Assembly (NCBI RefSeq): GCF_020099275.1
Contig: NZ_CP083646.1
Span: 1,364,001-1,428,000, forward strand
Length of the DNA stretch: 64,000 bases
Direction: 5' to 3'
Source of the DNA: Corynebacterium falsenii
GTDB lineage: Bacteria; Actinomycetota; Actinomycetes; Mycobacteriales; Mycobacteriaceae
Below the pieces are notes generated by a model. It worked only from the letters and a program-made list of their open reading frames with translations, was not told the DNA's origin and did not search any database. Numbering within the stretch: the first letter of the stretch is position 1; every line of letters begins with the position of its first letter. A program made the translations under genes and the position numbers. This document shows positions 38,779 to 46,602 of this stretch, piece by piece.

Positions 38779-39153
38779 GTGAGTACAACGCTTGAAAAAG
38801 AAACCAATGGAGTTCCCGCCGGCGAGCCCGTGATCACTGTCCCGGATGCGGCGGAACGCATGAACGTGGTCGTCACCAAGGTCATGGACATGCTGCGCAG
38901 CAAGCGAGTCCTAGCCGTAGAGGTCAACGGAGTCCGCCACATTCCCGAGCGATTCTTCAACCCCTCCGGCGAGCTCAACAAGTTCGTGCCCGGCGTGATC
39001 GCCCTGCTCAGCGACGGCGGTTACGAAAACCGGGAGATCCTGGAGTACCTGTTCACCGCCGATGATTCTCTGCCAGGTCGTCCGGTAGACGCCCTGCATG
39101 GTCACCTGGCTCGCGAGGTGATGCGCCGGGCGCAGGCGATGGCGATTCTATAA
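38779..39153 (+). CDS. Rv2175c-like winged-helix DNA-binding protein
   Basis: The 124-residue protein has a polar N-terminal tail with several Thr/Ser (MSTTLEKETNG), a helix-turn-helix core (VPDAAERMNVVVTKVMDMLR, split over two helices), a wing around AVEVNGVRHIPERFF and a C-terminal helical domain (SDGGYENREILEYLF). Mycobacterial Rv2175c binds DNA and is phosphorylated by PknL on an N-terminal Thr. Gene order here is the same, and the N-terminal Thr residues could be targets. GTG 38779 follows a TACACT hexamer by 7 nt, so the mRNA is probably leaderless. Its 3' end overlaps mptA by 101 nt on the opposite strand. Confidence 0.88.
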   Translation: MSTTLEKETNGVPAGEPVITVPDAAERMNVVVTKVMDMLRSKRVLAVEVNGVRHIPERFFNPSGELNKFVPGVIALLSDGGYENREILEYLFTADDSLPGRPVDALHGHLAREVMRRAQAMAIL

Positions 39154-40642
39154 ACTCGCCGCTGGCCGAGCAACGCAGGTACCACGTGTCCGTCTTGGCC
39201 GGTGGCAGCCCGGGCCGGTAGCCCAGGGTGACCATGACGACCCATCCGATGGCCACGGCGAGGCCAATGACCCACCAGAGTTCGTAGAGGCGGTTGTTGC
39301 CGCCGCCATCGAACATCATGCACATCCACATCGACAGCACCGCAGTGACATAGATGACGCGCCGATCCTTGGCCCACAGCGCAATGAGCGCCAGGGGAGC
39401 CGTGTAGTACCACGGCAGGGTCACGGAGTTGAGCACGCACGTGACCAGGTAGGCAATGGTCATGCCCTTGAGCGCGGTGATCTCGTCCTTGCGGTAGATC
39501 AGCCACACTGGCACCATCGCGATCACCATGGCGATGGCGGTGGCGGGGCGCACCACGGCGAGAATCGCGTTGAACGTGATGTCGTCGTTAAACCTGGACA
39601 GCACCGGCGCCAACGTCGATGCGATAAACGACGGCAGTGCCAGGGGGTTGATCACCTTTGTGTTGCCGGTGACCTCGGCCACCCAGCCCCATGTTTGCGA
39701 CGTCACCACGGTCAGCCCCGCCAAGCTCGCGAGCATCGCCACCACGGACACCACGCCGGTCCAGAGCAAGGTGAAAAACCGGTTGCCGCCGAAGCGCGAG
39801 ACCATCATCCATACCATGAAGGGCAACGCGATGAATGCCGTGGCCTTGATGGCCACGCCCACGCCAATGAGTGCTGCTCCCGCAAAGCCCCACGCAGGGC
39901 GGTATTTCACCGTCAGGACAATCGCCACCAGCACGCACGCCATCATGATGTTCTCGTTGTGCATGCCGCCGATGAGGTGAATGATGCTCAGCGGATTAAA
40001 CACCCCGAGCCATAGCGCCACGGCGGGCCGGGCGCCAAAATGGCGGGCGAGCTGCACTACGGCCCACGCCATGATCCCCACGGAAATCAGCGACAGTGCC
40101 TTGTAGGCCAACACGCCCGCGGTGATGTTGTCTCCCGTGATGGACGTGATGGCATCGCCGATGCCGAGGTGCAGCGGTCCATACGGGGTCGTGGTGTTGC
40201 GCCAATCCGGGCTGACCTCGTACAACAGTGGGCCCGGGTTAGAGGCCGCGCCGTCGTGGTACGGGTTGAAGCCGTCCCTCGTCAACGTGCCCTGCATGAG
40301 GTACGAGTACACGTCCCGCGACATCAGTGGTCCCGCGAACACGAGCGGACCAATCCACGCCGCCACGGCGGACGGCCGCAGGTGCTCCCCGAAGCGAAGA
40401 ATCCGGCCGCCGACGATAATCCAGCTCACCAGCAGACCAGCCACGCCCACCCACATCACCGTGAGCAGCATGCCCGCGGCGTGGCCGAAGGTCAGGGAGG
40501 TCAGGCCCAAACCCTGCATGATGCCGCCACGCGCGCGGATCGCGCCCACCGCGTGCGAGCACAGCATGATGATGATGCTTCCGACCAGCCCAATGATGAT
40601 GCCCGACCGGTAGGTCGCACCGCGCAGCTTGTTGGAGATCAC
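39053..40642 (-). CDS. mptA: Alpha-(1->6) mannopyranosyltransferase (polyprenyl-phosphomannose-dependent)
   Basis: MptA extends the alpha-1,6 mannan core of lipomannan using polyprenyl-phosphate mannose outside the membrane. The 529-residue protein has about 12-13 membrane helices and the GT-C-type loop MSRDVYSYLMQGTLTRDG with the catalytic acidic residue, then NPYHDGAASNPGPLL. GTG 40640-40642 overlaps the crtI stop (GTGA), which fixes the start. Open frame further upstream is antisense-like noise over crtI. The C-terminal 40 residues are soluble, Pro/Arg-rich and lie opposite the 3' end of the Rv2175c-like gene. Gene position next to idsA and metF matches C. glutamicum mptA. Confidence 0.9.
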   Translation of the reverse strand: MISNKLRGATYRSGIIIGLVGSIIIMLCSHAVGAIRARGGIMQGLGLTSLTFGHAAGMLLTVMWVGVAGLLVSWIIVGGRILRFGEHLRPSAVAAWIGPLVFAGPLMSRDVYSYLMQGTLTRDGFNPYHDGAASNPGPLLYEVSPDWRNTTTPYGPLHLGIGDAITSITGDNITAGVLAYKALSLISVGIMAWAVVQLARHFGARPAVALWLGVFNPLSIIHLIGGMHNENIMMACVLVAIVLTVKYRPAWGFAGAALIGVGVAIKATAFIALPFMVWMMVSRFGGNRFFTLLWTGVVSVVAMLASLAGLTVVTSQTWGWVAEVTGNTKVINPLALPSFIASTLAPVLSRFNDDITFNAILAVVRPATAIAMVIAMVPVWLIYRKDEITALKGMTIAYLVTCVLNSVTLPWYYTAPLALIALWAKDRRVIYVTAVLSMWMCMMFDGGGNNRLYELWWVIGLAVAIGWVVMVTLGYRPGLPPAKTDTWYLRCSASGEFIESPSPAPGASPREPGDHAGRLPDDLAENHRR

Positions 40643-42279
40643 CGCACGCCACCGCCGGTGATTCGCCGCGCGGCCAGCGCGCCCGAGAGGATGACGGTCG
40701 GCACGCCCACGCCCGGGGTGGTGGAGGAACCGGCCAAGATGAGGTTGTCGATGCCGAAGGCCTCCGCGTTGCGCGGGCGGAACGGCCCCGTCTGCGTGAA
40801 CGTATGCGCCAGTGCGAACGGCGTACCCGCGCCGAAGCCTTGCGCCCGCCACGTCAGCGGCGTGTCTACCCGGGCGATCGACATGTCGGAGATCCCCGTA
40901 AAGCCACGCTGTTCCAGCACACCCAGCATGTCCTCCACGTAGTGGTCCTGAATCGCCGCCCAATCGATCTCTGCAGTCTGCAGGTTCGGGGCGGGGGCCA
41001 GCACACTGATGGGTTCGTACTCGCCCACTCGGCGGGTCGGTGCGCTCATAGCAGGGCGGGTGATGAGCATCGACGGGTCGGACATCAGCGACGAGCCGGT
41101 GATTTCCTTGAAGGTCTCGTCCCATGCCTCGCCGAAACTGATGGTGTGGTGGCGCTGTGACGACCACGCTGCCGCTTGTGTCGTCGAGACCAAACCATGG
41201 ACAACCACCGCGGACGGCGACCAGCGCAGGGGAGCGAAACGCCGCCACAACCTACGCGCGGCGGAGTGCGAGACGAGCTGGCTCGACCGGCCCGATTCCG
41301 CCAGCATCTGCCCCACGACGGGCAGATCCGGGGTGGCGATCACCGCGTCGGCGAGGACCTGCTCACCATCGGCCGTGATCACTCCGGTGATCCGATTATC
41401 GGCGAAGGTTGCGCTGCTCACAGGCGTGTTTGTCCTGATATCGACGCCCGCAGCCTGCGCAGCCGACGCCATGAATTCGGGTACCTCGCCCATGCTGTGC
41501 CGGGGGTAGAACACGCCCATCGTCGTGTCCATGTGGGAAATGACCGAATACACCGCCAAGGCCTTCTTCGGCGCCGCGCCGGCGTAGAGGGCTTGGAAGG
41601 TGAAGAGGCGCTCGAGTTCGGCGTCGCCGATATGGCGATGAGCGATCCGGCCCATCCGGCCGAAAGCACCGAGGGAGGCGAGCATGCCCAGATCGGTGGC
41701 CGAGGCCGGAGTGGCGAACAGATCGGCTACGCCATCGAAGTCCGCTGCAAGGAAGTTTTCAAAGCTGGCCTGGAAGACTTCCTGGGCCCAGCTGCGGTGG
41801 GCGAGGTAGCCGTCGATGAGCGGTTGAGCCGGGGTGTTCTTGGTCCCGGCGAAGCGGCGGATTTCCTCGCACATGGTGCTGCTGTCGTTGAACACCTCGG
41901 CGTAGCGGCCGCTGGCGAACTCTGCGCGGTAGGCGGGGCGCAGGCGATTGACCTGGAAGCCCTTGGGGTCGATGCCCACGGCGGAGACGGCCGACTCGAT
42001 GAGCCCCGGCATCGTGAGAACCGTGGCGCCGGTATCTGCCTCGAATGTGCCAGCGGGGCTGGTGAGTGTTTCGGTGCGGCAGCGGCCACCGACCTGGTCG
42101 CTGGCCTCGAGGACCGTCACCTCGCGCCCAGAGGCGCGGAGACGCAACGCAGCGGACAACCCGGCGAGGCCCGCGCCGATGATGACGACGCGGTCGGTGG
42201 GGCCGGCGAGGCGTTCGCGCACCGTGGGGCGCGTCATCGGAACCAGCGGGCGGGGGAGATTGAGGTGGTGGCGTGGCAT
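40639..42279 (-). CDS. crtI: CrtI-type phytoene desaturase family FAD oxidoreductase
   Basis: The 546-residue flavoprotein has the N-terminal FAD-binding motif VVIIGAGLAGLSAALRL with VLEASDQVGGRCRT, a long substrate domain, and the CrtI C-terminal signature LILAGSSTTPGVGVPTVILS. Enzymes of this type desaturate phytoene or related polyprenes in carotenoid synthesis. It lies in a tight operon: its ATG overlaps the idsA stop (TAATG) and its stop overlaps the mptA GTG. No phytoene synthase (crtB) is in the window. As I recall, C. glutamicum has no crtI at this position. An alternative start 14 codons further in (MTRPTV) is possible. The substrate is unproven. Confidence 0.85.
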   Translation of the reverse strand: MPRHHLNLPRPLVPMTRPTVRERLAGPTDRVVIIGAGLAGLSAALRLRASGREVTVLEASDQVGGRCRTETLTSPAGTFEADTGATVLTMPGLIESAVSAVGIDPKGFQVNRLRPAYRAEFASGRYAEVFNDSSTMCEEIRRFAGTKNTPAQPLIDGYLAHRSWAQEVFQASFENFLAADFDGVADLFATPASATDLGMLASLGAFGRMGRIAHRHIGDAELERLFTFQALYAGAAPKKALAVYSVISHMDTTMGVFYPRHSMGEVPEFMASAAQAAGVDIRTNTPVSSATFADNRITGVITADGEQVLADAVIATPDLPVVGQMLAESGRSSQLVSHSAARRLWRRFAPLRWSPSAVVVHGLVSTTQAAAWSSQRHHTISFGEAWDETFKEITGSSLMSDPSMLITRPAMSAPTRRVGEYEPISVLAPAPNLQTAEIDWAAIQDHYVEDMLGVLEQRGFTGISDMSIARVDTPLTWRAQGFGAGTPFALAHTFTQTGPFRPRNAEAFGIDNLILAGSSTTPGVGVPTVILSGALAARRITGGGVR

Positions 42280-43373
42280 TAAAAGCTCCGGTGGGTTAGC
42301 TTCTCGGCGAGTGCAGCGAGTTCGTTGGTGATATCTGGGTCGAAGTCCGCCGAGTGGATAGCGTCGATCGCCCGCGTGGAGTGCTTGGCGATGAGGTTTT
42401 CCACGCGCTGATCGGCGCCGGTGTCCACGATGATGCTCTTGAGCTCGTCCACGTTGGCATTCGGGTCACCCAGGCCTGCGCGGAGCCGGGTGGCGGCTGC
42501 GGAGTCGTTGGTGCTGAGCGCGTAGTTGATCAATGTGGTGCGCTTGCCGGAACGCAGATCGTCGCCGGCTGGCTTGCCCGTGACTGCCGGGTCGCCGAAC
42601 ACTCCCAGTTGGTCGTCGCGGAGCTGGAAAGCCACGCCGATATCGTGGCCGATGCCTCGGAGCAGGTCGATGGTCTGTCGATCGGCGCCGACCAGGGCCG
42701 CGCCGATGTGCAAGGGTCGCGCGACCGTGTACGAGGCCGTCTTGTACGTGATGACCGACATGGAATCGGCCACATCCTCGCTGCCGTTGGCCTCCACGGC
42801 GACATCGAGGATCTGTCCGGCGATGACTTCGGTGCGCATGGCGCGCCATGCCGGGCGGGTGCGCTCCAGGGCGGAGGCGGGCAGGCCGGCGCCGTTGAAC
42901 ATGTCGTCCGCCCAGGAAAACGCGAGGTCGCCGCAGAGGATGGCTTGCGATACGCCGTAGTGTTCGGCGGAACCGTGCCAGGAATTCTCCCGGTGCTCGG
43001 CCTCGAACGACCGGTGCGCGGTGGGGTGGCCGCGCCGGGTGTCGGAGGCGTCAATGATGTCATCGTGTATGAGGGCGCAGGCCTGGATGAACTCTAAGGC
43101 GCTGATAGCGGTGAGCAGGGAGCTGGCGGCGGGGAGTTCCGCGTCTGGGTTTGTGTGGCTGAGCCCGGCTCGCACGCCGGCCCAGGCGAAGGTGGGGCGC
43201 ACCCGCTTACCCCCGTTGAGGATGAACCCTCGCAGGATGTCAATGGCCGTGTCGACTGCCGGGTTGATGTGCCCGAATTCCTCAGCTGAGCTGGTGAGGT
43301 AGTCATCGAGTCGCGCGTTCACCGCGTCCGGGACGTCGCGAAGGGAGGAGTTCATGTGCCAGGGCGCATTCAT
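42279..43373 (-). CDS. idsA: Geranylgeranyl/polyprenyl diphosphate synthase
   Basis: The 364-residue trans-prenyltransferase elongates isoprenoid diphosphates with IPP. It has the first Asp-rich motif LIHDDIIDASDTRRG, the GGKRVRP block, KTASYT, and the second Asp-rich motif FQLRDDQLGVFGD. The two residues upstream of the first motif that control chain length do not let me decide between GGPP and longer products. The ATG at 43371-43373 has no ribosome-binding site, and a TACAAT hexamer on the minus strand at 43382-43387 places transcription start next to it. ATG 43355 is an alternative. The product could feed both crtI (downstream) and polyprenyl phosphate carriers used by mptA. Confidence 0.92.
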   Translation of the reverse strand: MNAPWHMNSSLRDVPDAVNARLDDYLTSSAEEFGHINPAVDTAIDILRGFILNGGKRVRPTFAWAGVRAGLSHTNPDAELPAASSLLTAISALEFIQACALIHDDIIDASDTRRGHPTAHRSFEAEHRENSWHGSAEHYGVSQAILCGDLAFSWADDMFNGAGLPASALERTRPAWRAMRTEVIAGQILDVAVEANGSEDVADSMSVITYKTASYTVARPLHIGAALVGADRQTIDLLRGIGHDIGVAFQLRDDQLGVFGDPAVTGKPAGDDLRSGKRTTLINYALSTNDSAAATRLRAGLGDPNANVDELKSIIVDTGADQRVENLIAKHSTRAIDAIHSADFDPDITNELAALAEKLTHRSF

Positions 43374-43464
43374 AGTGGTTCATTGTAGTTGGCTGCCGGG
43401 TCCTTTCGTGAACTGCTCGGCGGGCTGGAATGTGTCAGCGTGGGGGTGATTTCGGCGATCCGGG

Positions 43465-43492
43465 TTGAAATGAACAGCTCTGTCTATATGAT
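43465..43492 (+). promoter_or_regulatory. Predicted promoter of metF (near-leaderless)
   Basis: TTGAAA (43465-43470), 16-bp spacer, TATGAT (43487-43492). The ATG at 43501 begins 8 nt after the -10 element. There is no ribosome-binding site. Confidence 0.65.
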
Positions 43493-43500
43493 CAACACCC

Positions 43501-44469
43501 ATGACTGGCATGAATAGGCAGATCGCTGTTTCGCAGACCCTGGCGCTGAACACCCCGGGTCGCGTGCCCTTTTCTGTGGAATTCATGCCGCCGCGTGACG
43601 ATGCCGCTGAGGAGCGACTGTGGAATGCGGCCGAGGCCTTCCATGACCTTGGCGTGAGTTTTGCCTCGGTGACGTACGGAGCCGGTGGTGGCACCCGGGA
43701 GCGCACCCTGCGCGTTGCCGAGCGCCTGGCCACCAAGCCGTTGACCGCATTGGTGCACATGACGTTGGTGAATCACACCACCGAGGAGCTGCAGGACATG
43801 CTCCGCGGTTATGCCGAACGCGGCCTCACCAACCTGCTGGCGCTGCGTGGCGACCCGCCGGGTGACCCGAACGCGCCGTGGGTGAAGACTGAGGGCGGCC
43901 TGGAGTATGCCAAGGAACTTATTGAGCTGGTGCGCGAGATGCCGGAGTGTGAGAACTTCGATATCGGCATCGCCAGCTTCCCTGAAGGCCACTACCGTGC
44001 CCCAGACTTAGATGCCGATACCGCCTTCACCCTAGAAAAGCTGCGCGCCGGGGCGCAGTATTCGATTACGCAGATGTTCTTCGATATTGATCACTACCTG
44101 CGCCTGCGCGATCGCTTGGCCCGCGCGGATCGCGAGCATGGCTCGAAGCCGATCATTCCGGGGCTCATGCCCATCACCTCGCTTCGCAGTGTGCGTCGTC
44201 AGATGGAGTTGGCTGGGGCTAGCTTGCCATCCGATCTTGAGCGTCGACTCCTAGATGCCGCCAACGGTGACGAGGTGAAGAACAAGGATGCCATCCGCGA
44301 GGTCGGCATCGAGGTCACTACCGAGATGGCCGAGCGTCTCATCGCGGAGGGTGCTCCCGACCTGCACTTCATGACCATGAATAACGTACGCGCCACCCAG
44401 GAGGTGCTCCACAACCTCGGCATGGCCCCGGCGTGGGGACCGGACCTGGGCCACGACATGGTTCGCTAG
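43501..44469 (+). CDS. metF: 5,10-methylenetetrahydrofolate reductase
   Basis: MetF makes 5-methyl-THF for methionine synthesis. The 322-residue TIM-barrel flavoprotein has the catalytic Glu in PFSVEFMPPRD, SVTYGAGGGTRERT, LTNLLALRGDPPGD (FAD and folate binding), IGIASFPEGHY, and QYSITQMFFD. It is divergent from idsA, and its promoter appears nearly leaderless. It overlaps the convergent GNAT gene by 4 nt at the stop codons. McbR represses metF in C. glutamicum, but I see only a half-site here. Confidence 0.95.
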   Translation: MTGMNRQIAVSQTLALNTPGRVPFSVEFMPPRDDAAEERLWNAAEAFHDLGVSFASVTYGAGGGTRERTLRVAERLATKPLTALVHMTLVNHTTEELQDMLRGYAERGLTNLLALRGDPPGDPNAPWVKTEGGLEYAKELIELVREMPECENFDIGIASFPEGHYRAPDLDADTAFTLEKLRAGAQYSITQMFFDIDHYLRLRDRLARADREHGSKPIIPGLMPITSLRSVRRQMELAGASLPSDLERRLLDAANGDEVKNKDAIREVGIEVTTEMAERLIAEGAPDLHFMTMNNVRATQEVLHNLGMAPAWGPDLGHDMVR

Positions 44470-45077
44470 CGCACGGGTCGCGACAGGATTCCGAAGGGGC
44501 GTGGGTCGGCGGGGAACTGAAAATTGCGCAACACGTCCGTGAACCCGAGCCTGCGGTAAAGCCGCCAGGCCGCGTTGCTCTCACCGGGCACTTCCGGCGT
44601 GGACAGCATCACGGTGCTTTGGGGGATACGGGGCAGAAGGCTTTCGAACAGGGCCCGCCCGATTCCCTGGCCCTGCATGTTGGGCTGAACGTGGATTTCG
44701 GACAGCTCCGCGTAGTCAGTCAGGGTGTGCGAGATCTCCAATTGCGTCATTTCGGTCTCGGCGAGTCCGCGGGCTACTTGCCGGTACCACCACGTTTCCG
44801 GGGTGCCACGGAAGGTGAAGGCGATGCCCACGCAGCGCTGCCGGCTGTCGCTGGGGTCCGGTGGCGCTGCCGTGGAGTGGAGCATGGCCATGGCACAGGT
44901 GAAGTCGGGGTAGGAAGAATTATGGAGCCACAGTGAGGCGCGCTGGGCGCGCGTGCTGCTTGGGTAATCCATCGCCCGCAGGTGCACGTCGACGAGCTCG
45001 TCCAGGCGGCGGACAAAGTCCCGATTAGTCGCTGGGACGGTATCCACCGTGAACGCTGTGGTCTGCTCGATGCTCAT
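44466..45077 (-). CDS. GNAT family N-acetyltransferase
   Basis: The 203-residue protein has a C-terminal GNAT core: beta-strand YAELSEIHVQPNMQGQGIG, which contains the acetyl-CoA pyrophosphate loop (Q/R-x-x-G-x-G/A type), and the final NAAWRLYRRLGFTDVLRNFQF. The N-terminal half (about 1-90) contains a segment with two Trp (TPETWWYRQVARG) that probably shapes the acceptor site. The acceptor substrate is unknown. Start ATG 45075-45077. It converges with metF, stop codons overlapping by 4 nt. Confidence 0.85.
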   Translation of the reverse strand: MSIEQTTAFTVDTVPATNRDFVRRLDELVDVHLRAMDYPSSTRAQRASLWLHNSSYPDFTCAMAMLHSTAAPPDPSDSRQRCVGIAFTFRGTPETWWYRQVARGLAETEMTQLEISHTLTDYAELSEIHVQPNMQGQGIGRALFESLLPRIPQSTVMLSTPEVPGESNAAWRLYRRLGFTDVLRNFQFPADPRPFGILSRPVR

Positions 45078-45234
45078 AGGGATTATCGTGCCACGTCATG
45101 AGTGCTGATGGTGGCGATACGGGGAAACTGAATCGACATTAAATAGAACACATGACCTAATTGGGGGAGAGACCTGCGAGGGAATGTCTCAGTCGTTCGT
45201 ATCGTTGTGGATAACACAAGGAAAGGAGAGCGTC

Positions 45235-45621
45235 ATGGCAGCTCGAAAGCTATCTGCCGAGGCGTATATCGCGAACGCGGAGCAGCAGCTGGCGTATGCC
45301 GCCGCGGAAACACGGGGGCCGGAATCGCTGATCTACTCCTACCGTGCCGCGCTGCGCGCAGCCGGCGCCCTGATTGAGTGGGGGATGCGAGACCGGAAGC
45401 GGAGGCCTACTGGAAGTGCGTGGGCTAAGTTGCGCAAAGTGCAACCGGAGTTCTCGGAGTGGGCAGACGTATTCGAAGCTCACGCCCGGCTTGCCAGCCG
45501 AGCGGGTATGGGATTGGAGTCAGAGATATCGGAAGTGGTCGTGAGGGCGCTGTACACGGATGCCGTCAACTTCCTCAGTGAAGTGAGGGGAACGGTTTAT
45601 TCGCTACCAGACGTTGCCTAG
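45235..45621 (+). CDS. HEPN domain-containing protein (SAV_6107 type)
   Basis: The 128-residue protein starts at ATG 45235 (MAARKLSAEAY), 8-15 nt after AAGGAAAGGAG, a strong ribosome-binding site. It is all-helical: two long N-terminal helices (SAEAYIANAEQQLAYAAAET, then LIYSYRAALRAAGALIEWG), a basic turn (RDRKRRPTG), and two more helices. This matches the SAV_6107 family of HEPN domains in Actinobacteria. The RX4-6H ribonuclease motif of toxin-type HEPN proteins is not obvious, and no nucleotidyltransferase (MNT) partner lies beside it. The constant position upstream of DUF3040 and mraZ suggests a housekeeping role, which is inference. An upstream ATG at 45184 is less likely. Confidence 0.82.
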   Translation: MAARKLSAEAYIANAEQQLAYAAAETRGPESLIYSYRAALRAAGALIEWGMRDRKRRPTGSAWAKLRKVQPEFSEWADVFEAHARLASRAGMGLESEISEVVVRALYTDAVNFLSEVRGTVYSLPDVA

Positions 45622-45826
45622 CTGCGGTAGACTTGGATTAGTGCAATTGCTTACATAGACGCACCCTTCCTGTGGAGGGGGAACGTCCGGCGCTGAACTC
45701 ATGCGGAGTTCCTATTCTGTAGTCCAGCTGAGAAATTGGCTGTCGTGGAACTTTTCACGTGGGCTACGCGTTGTAGTAAGGACAACAACGTTTCCAACGA
45801 CTATCGGTCAACCCCTGGAGGTCACA

Positions 45827-46216
45827 GTGGCCCTTTCGGAGCAAGAACAAAAGATGCTCGCGGAGATCGAGCAGGCTCTGATCGCTGAGGATCCCCGCTT
45901 CGCCAAGCGAGCATCCAAGGCTGAATCAGGTGGCGTCTCATTCAACATCCGTTCTGTGGCGCTGATCATGCTGGGGCTCGTTGGCCTGATTGGCGGCATT
46001 GCTCTCGCGCAAACGTCCCTCTGGTTCGTTGTTCTGAGCGTATTCGGCTTCATTGTGATGTTCGTTGGCGGACTCATGGCCTTCAGGGGCGGAGCCGGTG
46101 GTGCTGTGCAGCGCAACGCAGGCAAGAACAAGAAGAAGTCCCCGAAGTCCTCGCCACGGCAAGGTGGGATTGGCGACAAGATGGAAGACAGCTTCCGTCG
46201 CCGCTTTGAGCGCTAA
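45827..46216 (+). CDS. DUF3040 family membrane protein
   Basis: The 129-residue protein starts at GTG 45827 (VALSEQEQKML) with GGAGG 7 nt upstream. The N-terminus ALSEQEQKMLAEIEQALIAE plus DPRFAKR is the hallmark of DUF3040. Two membrane helices follow (about 45-63 and 67-86), then a Gly- and Lys-rich tail ending RRRFER. The function is unknown. DUF3040 genes commonly sit just before mraZ in Actinobacteria. The gene ends at a strong terminator (46239-46262), so the dcw cluster begins with its own promoter. Confidence 0.88.
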   Translation: MALSEQEQKMLAEIEQALIAEDPRFAKRASKAESGGVSFNIRSVALIMLGLVGLIGGIALAQTSLWFVVLSVFGFIVMFVGGLMAFRGGAGGAVQRNAGKNKKKSPKSSPRQGGIGDKMEDSFRRRFER

Positions 46217-46238
46217 CCCCCCAAAAAAACTCAACACG

Positions 46239-46262
46239 AAACGCCCCCTCGGGGGCGTTTTT
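46239..46262 (+). terminator. Terminator after the DUF3040 gene
   Basis: AAACGCCCCC and GGGGGCGTTTTTT form a short GC stem (2-nt loop as drawn) with a T6 run, 22 nt after the stop. Confidence 0.9.
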
Positions 46263-46448
46263 TGTGTCTGTAGGGCTTTTCTTGGCTCTGCTGGAACCTG
46301 CATGAGCGTCGGCGTAGGCATAATAGATCACCTTTTGCCCCACTTTCCCCCACAAGGAAGTCTGGATGCATTAGTGCTGGTAGCTGGGCTAAGAGAACAA
46401 GAAAATTGGCGAAAATATTCCCAACTTTGCCGTGTGTGGTGGTGTTCG

Positions 46449-46483
46449 TGGGGGAGAGTGGGGTAAAGTGGGGCGTGCTGGAG
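46449..46483 (+). promoter_or_regulatory. MraZ-box-like array of TGGGG repeats
   Basis: TGGGG occurs at 46449, 46459 and 46469, exactly 10 bp apart, followed by TGGAG at 46479. MraZ in E. coli binds TGGGN repeats with 5-bp spacers upstream of its own gene. The same geometry here, 120-155 bp upstream of mraZ, suggests autoregulation of the dcw cluster. Confidence 0.75.
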
Positions 46484-46602
46484 GGGTAGAGCGCCTGCAG
46501 CGACGACAAACTTCATAGGGAATGCGGCATAAGCAGCGAAGATGCCGCGCGCTAGATAGGTCTCACTAGGCAAGGCACCACACACGAGGAAAGGGGCCGA
46601 AC

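Larger units (their letters stand above)
46217..46602. other. dcw-cluster upstream region
   Basis: This 386-bp stretch has no supported gene. It contains the DUF3040 terminator (46239-46262), an A/T-rich block (about 46400-46428) and the TGGGG array (46449-46483) upstream of mraZ. The mraZ promoter must lie here. TAAAGT at 46464-46469, inside the array, is a possible -10. Confidence 0.65.

Noticed and set aside
40643..41248. N-terminal extension of mptA by about 200 codons
   Set aside because: The segment lies over crtI in another frame and has no mannosyltransferase features. The GTG at 40642 overlapping the crtI stop is the natural start.
46210..46262. 6C RNA motif near the DUF3040 stop
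   Set aside because: There is one run of six C, but not two stem-loops with C-runs in their loops. The structure is an ordinary terminator.
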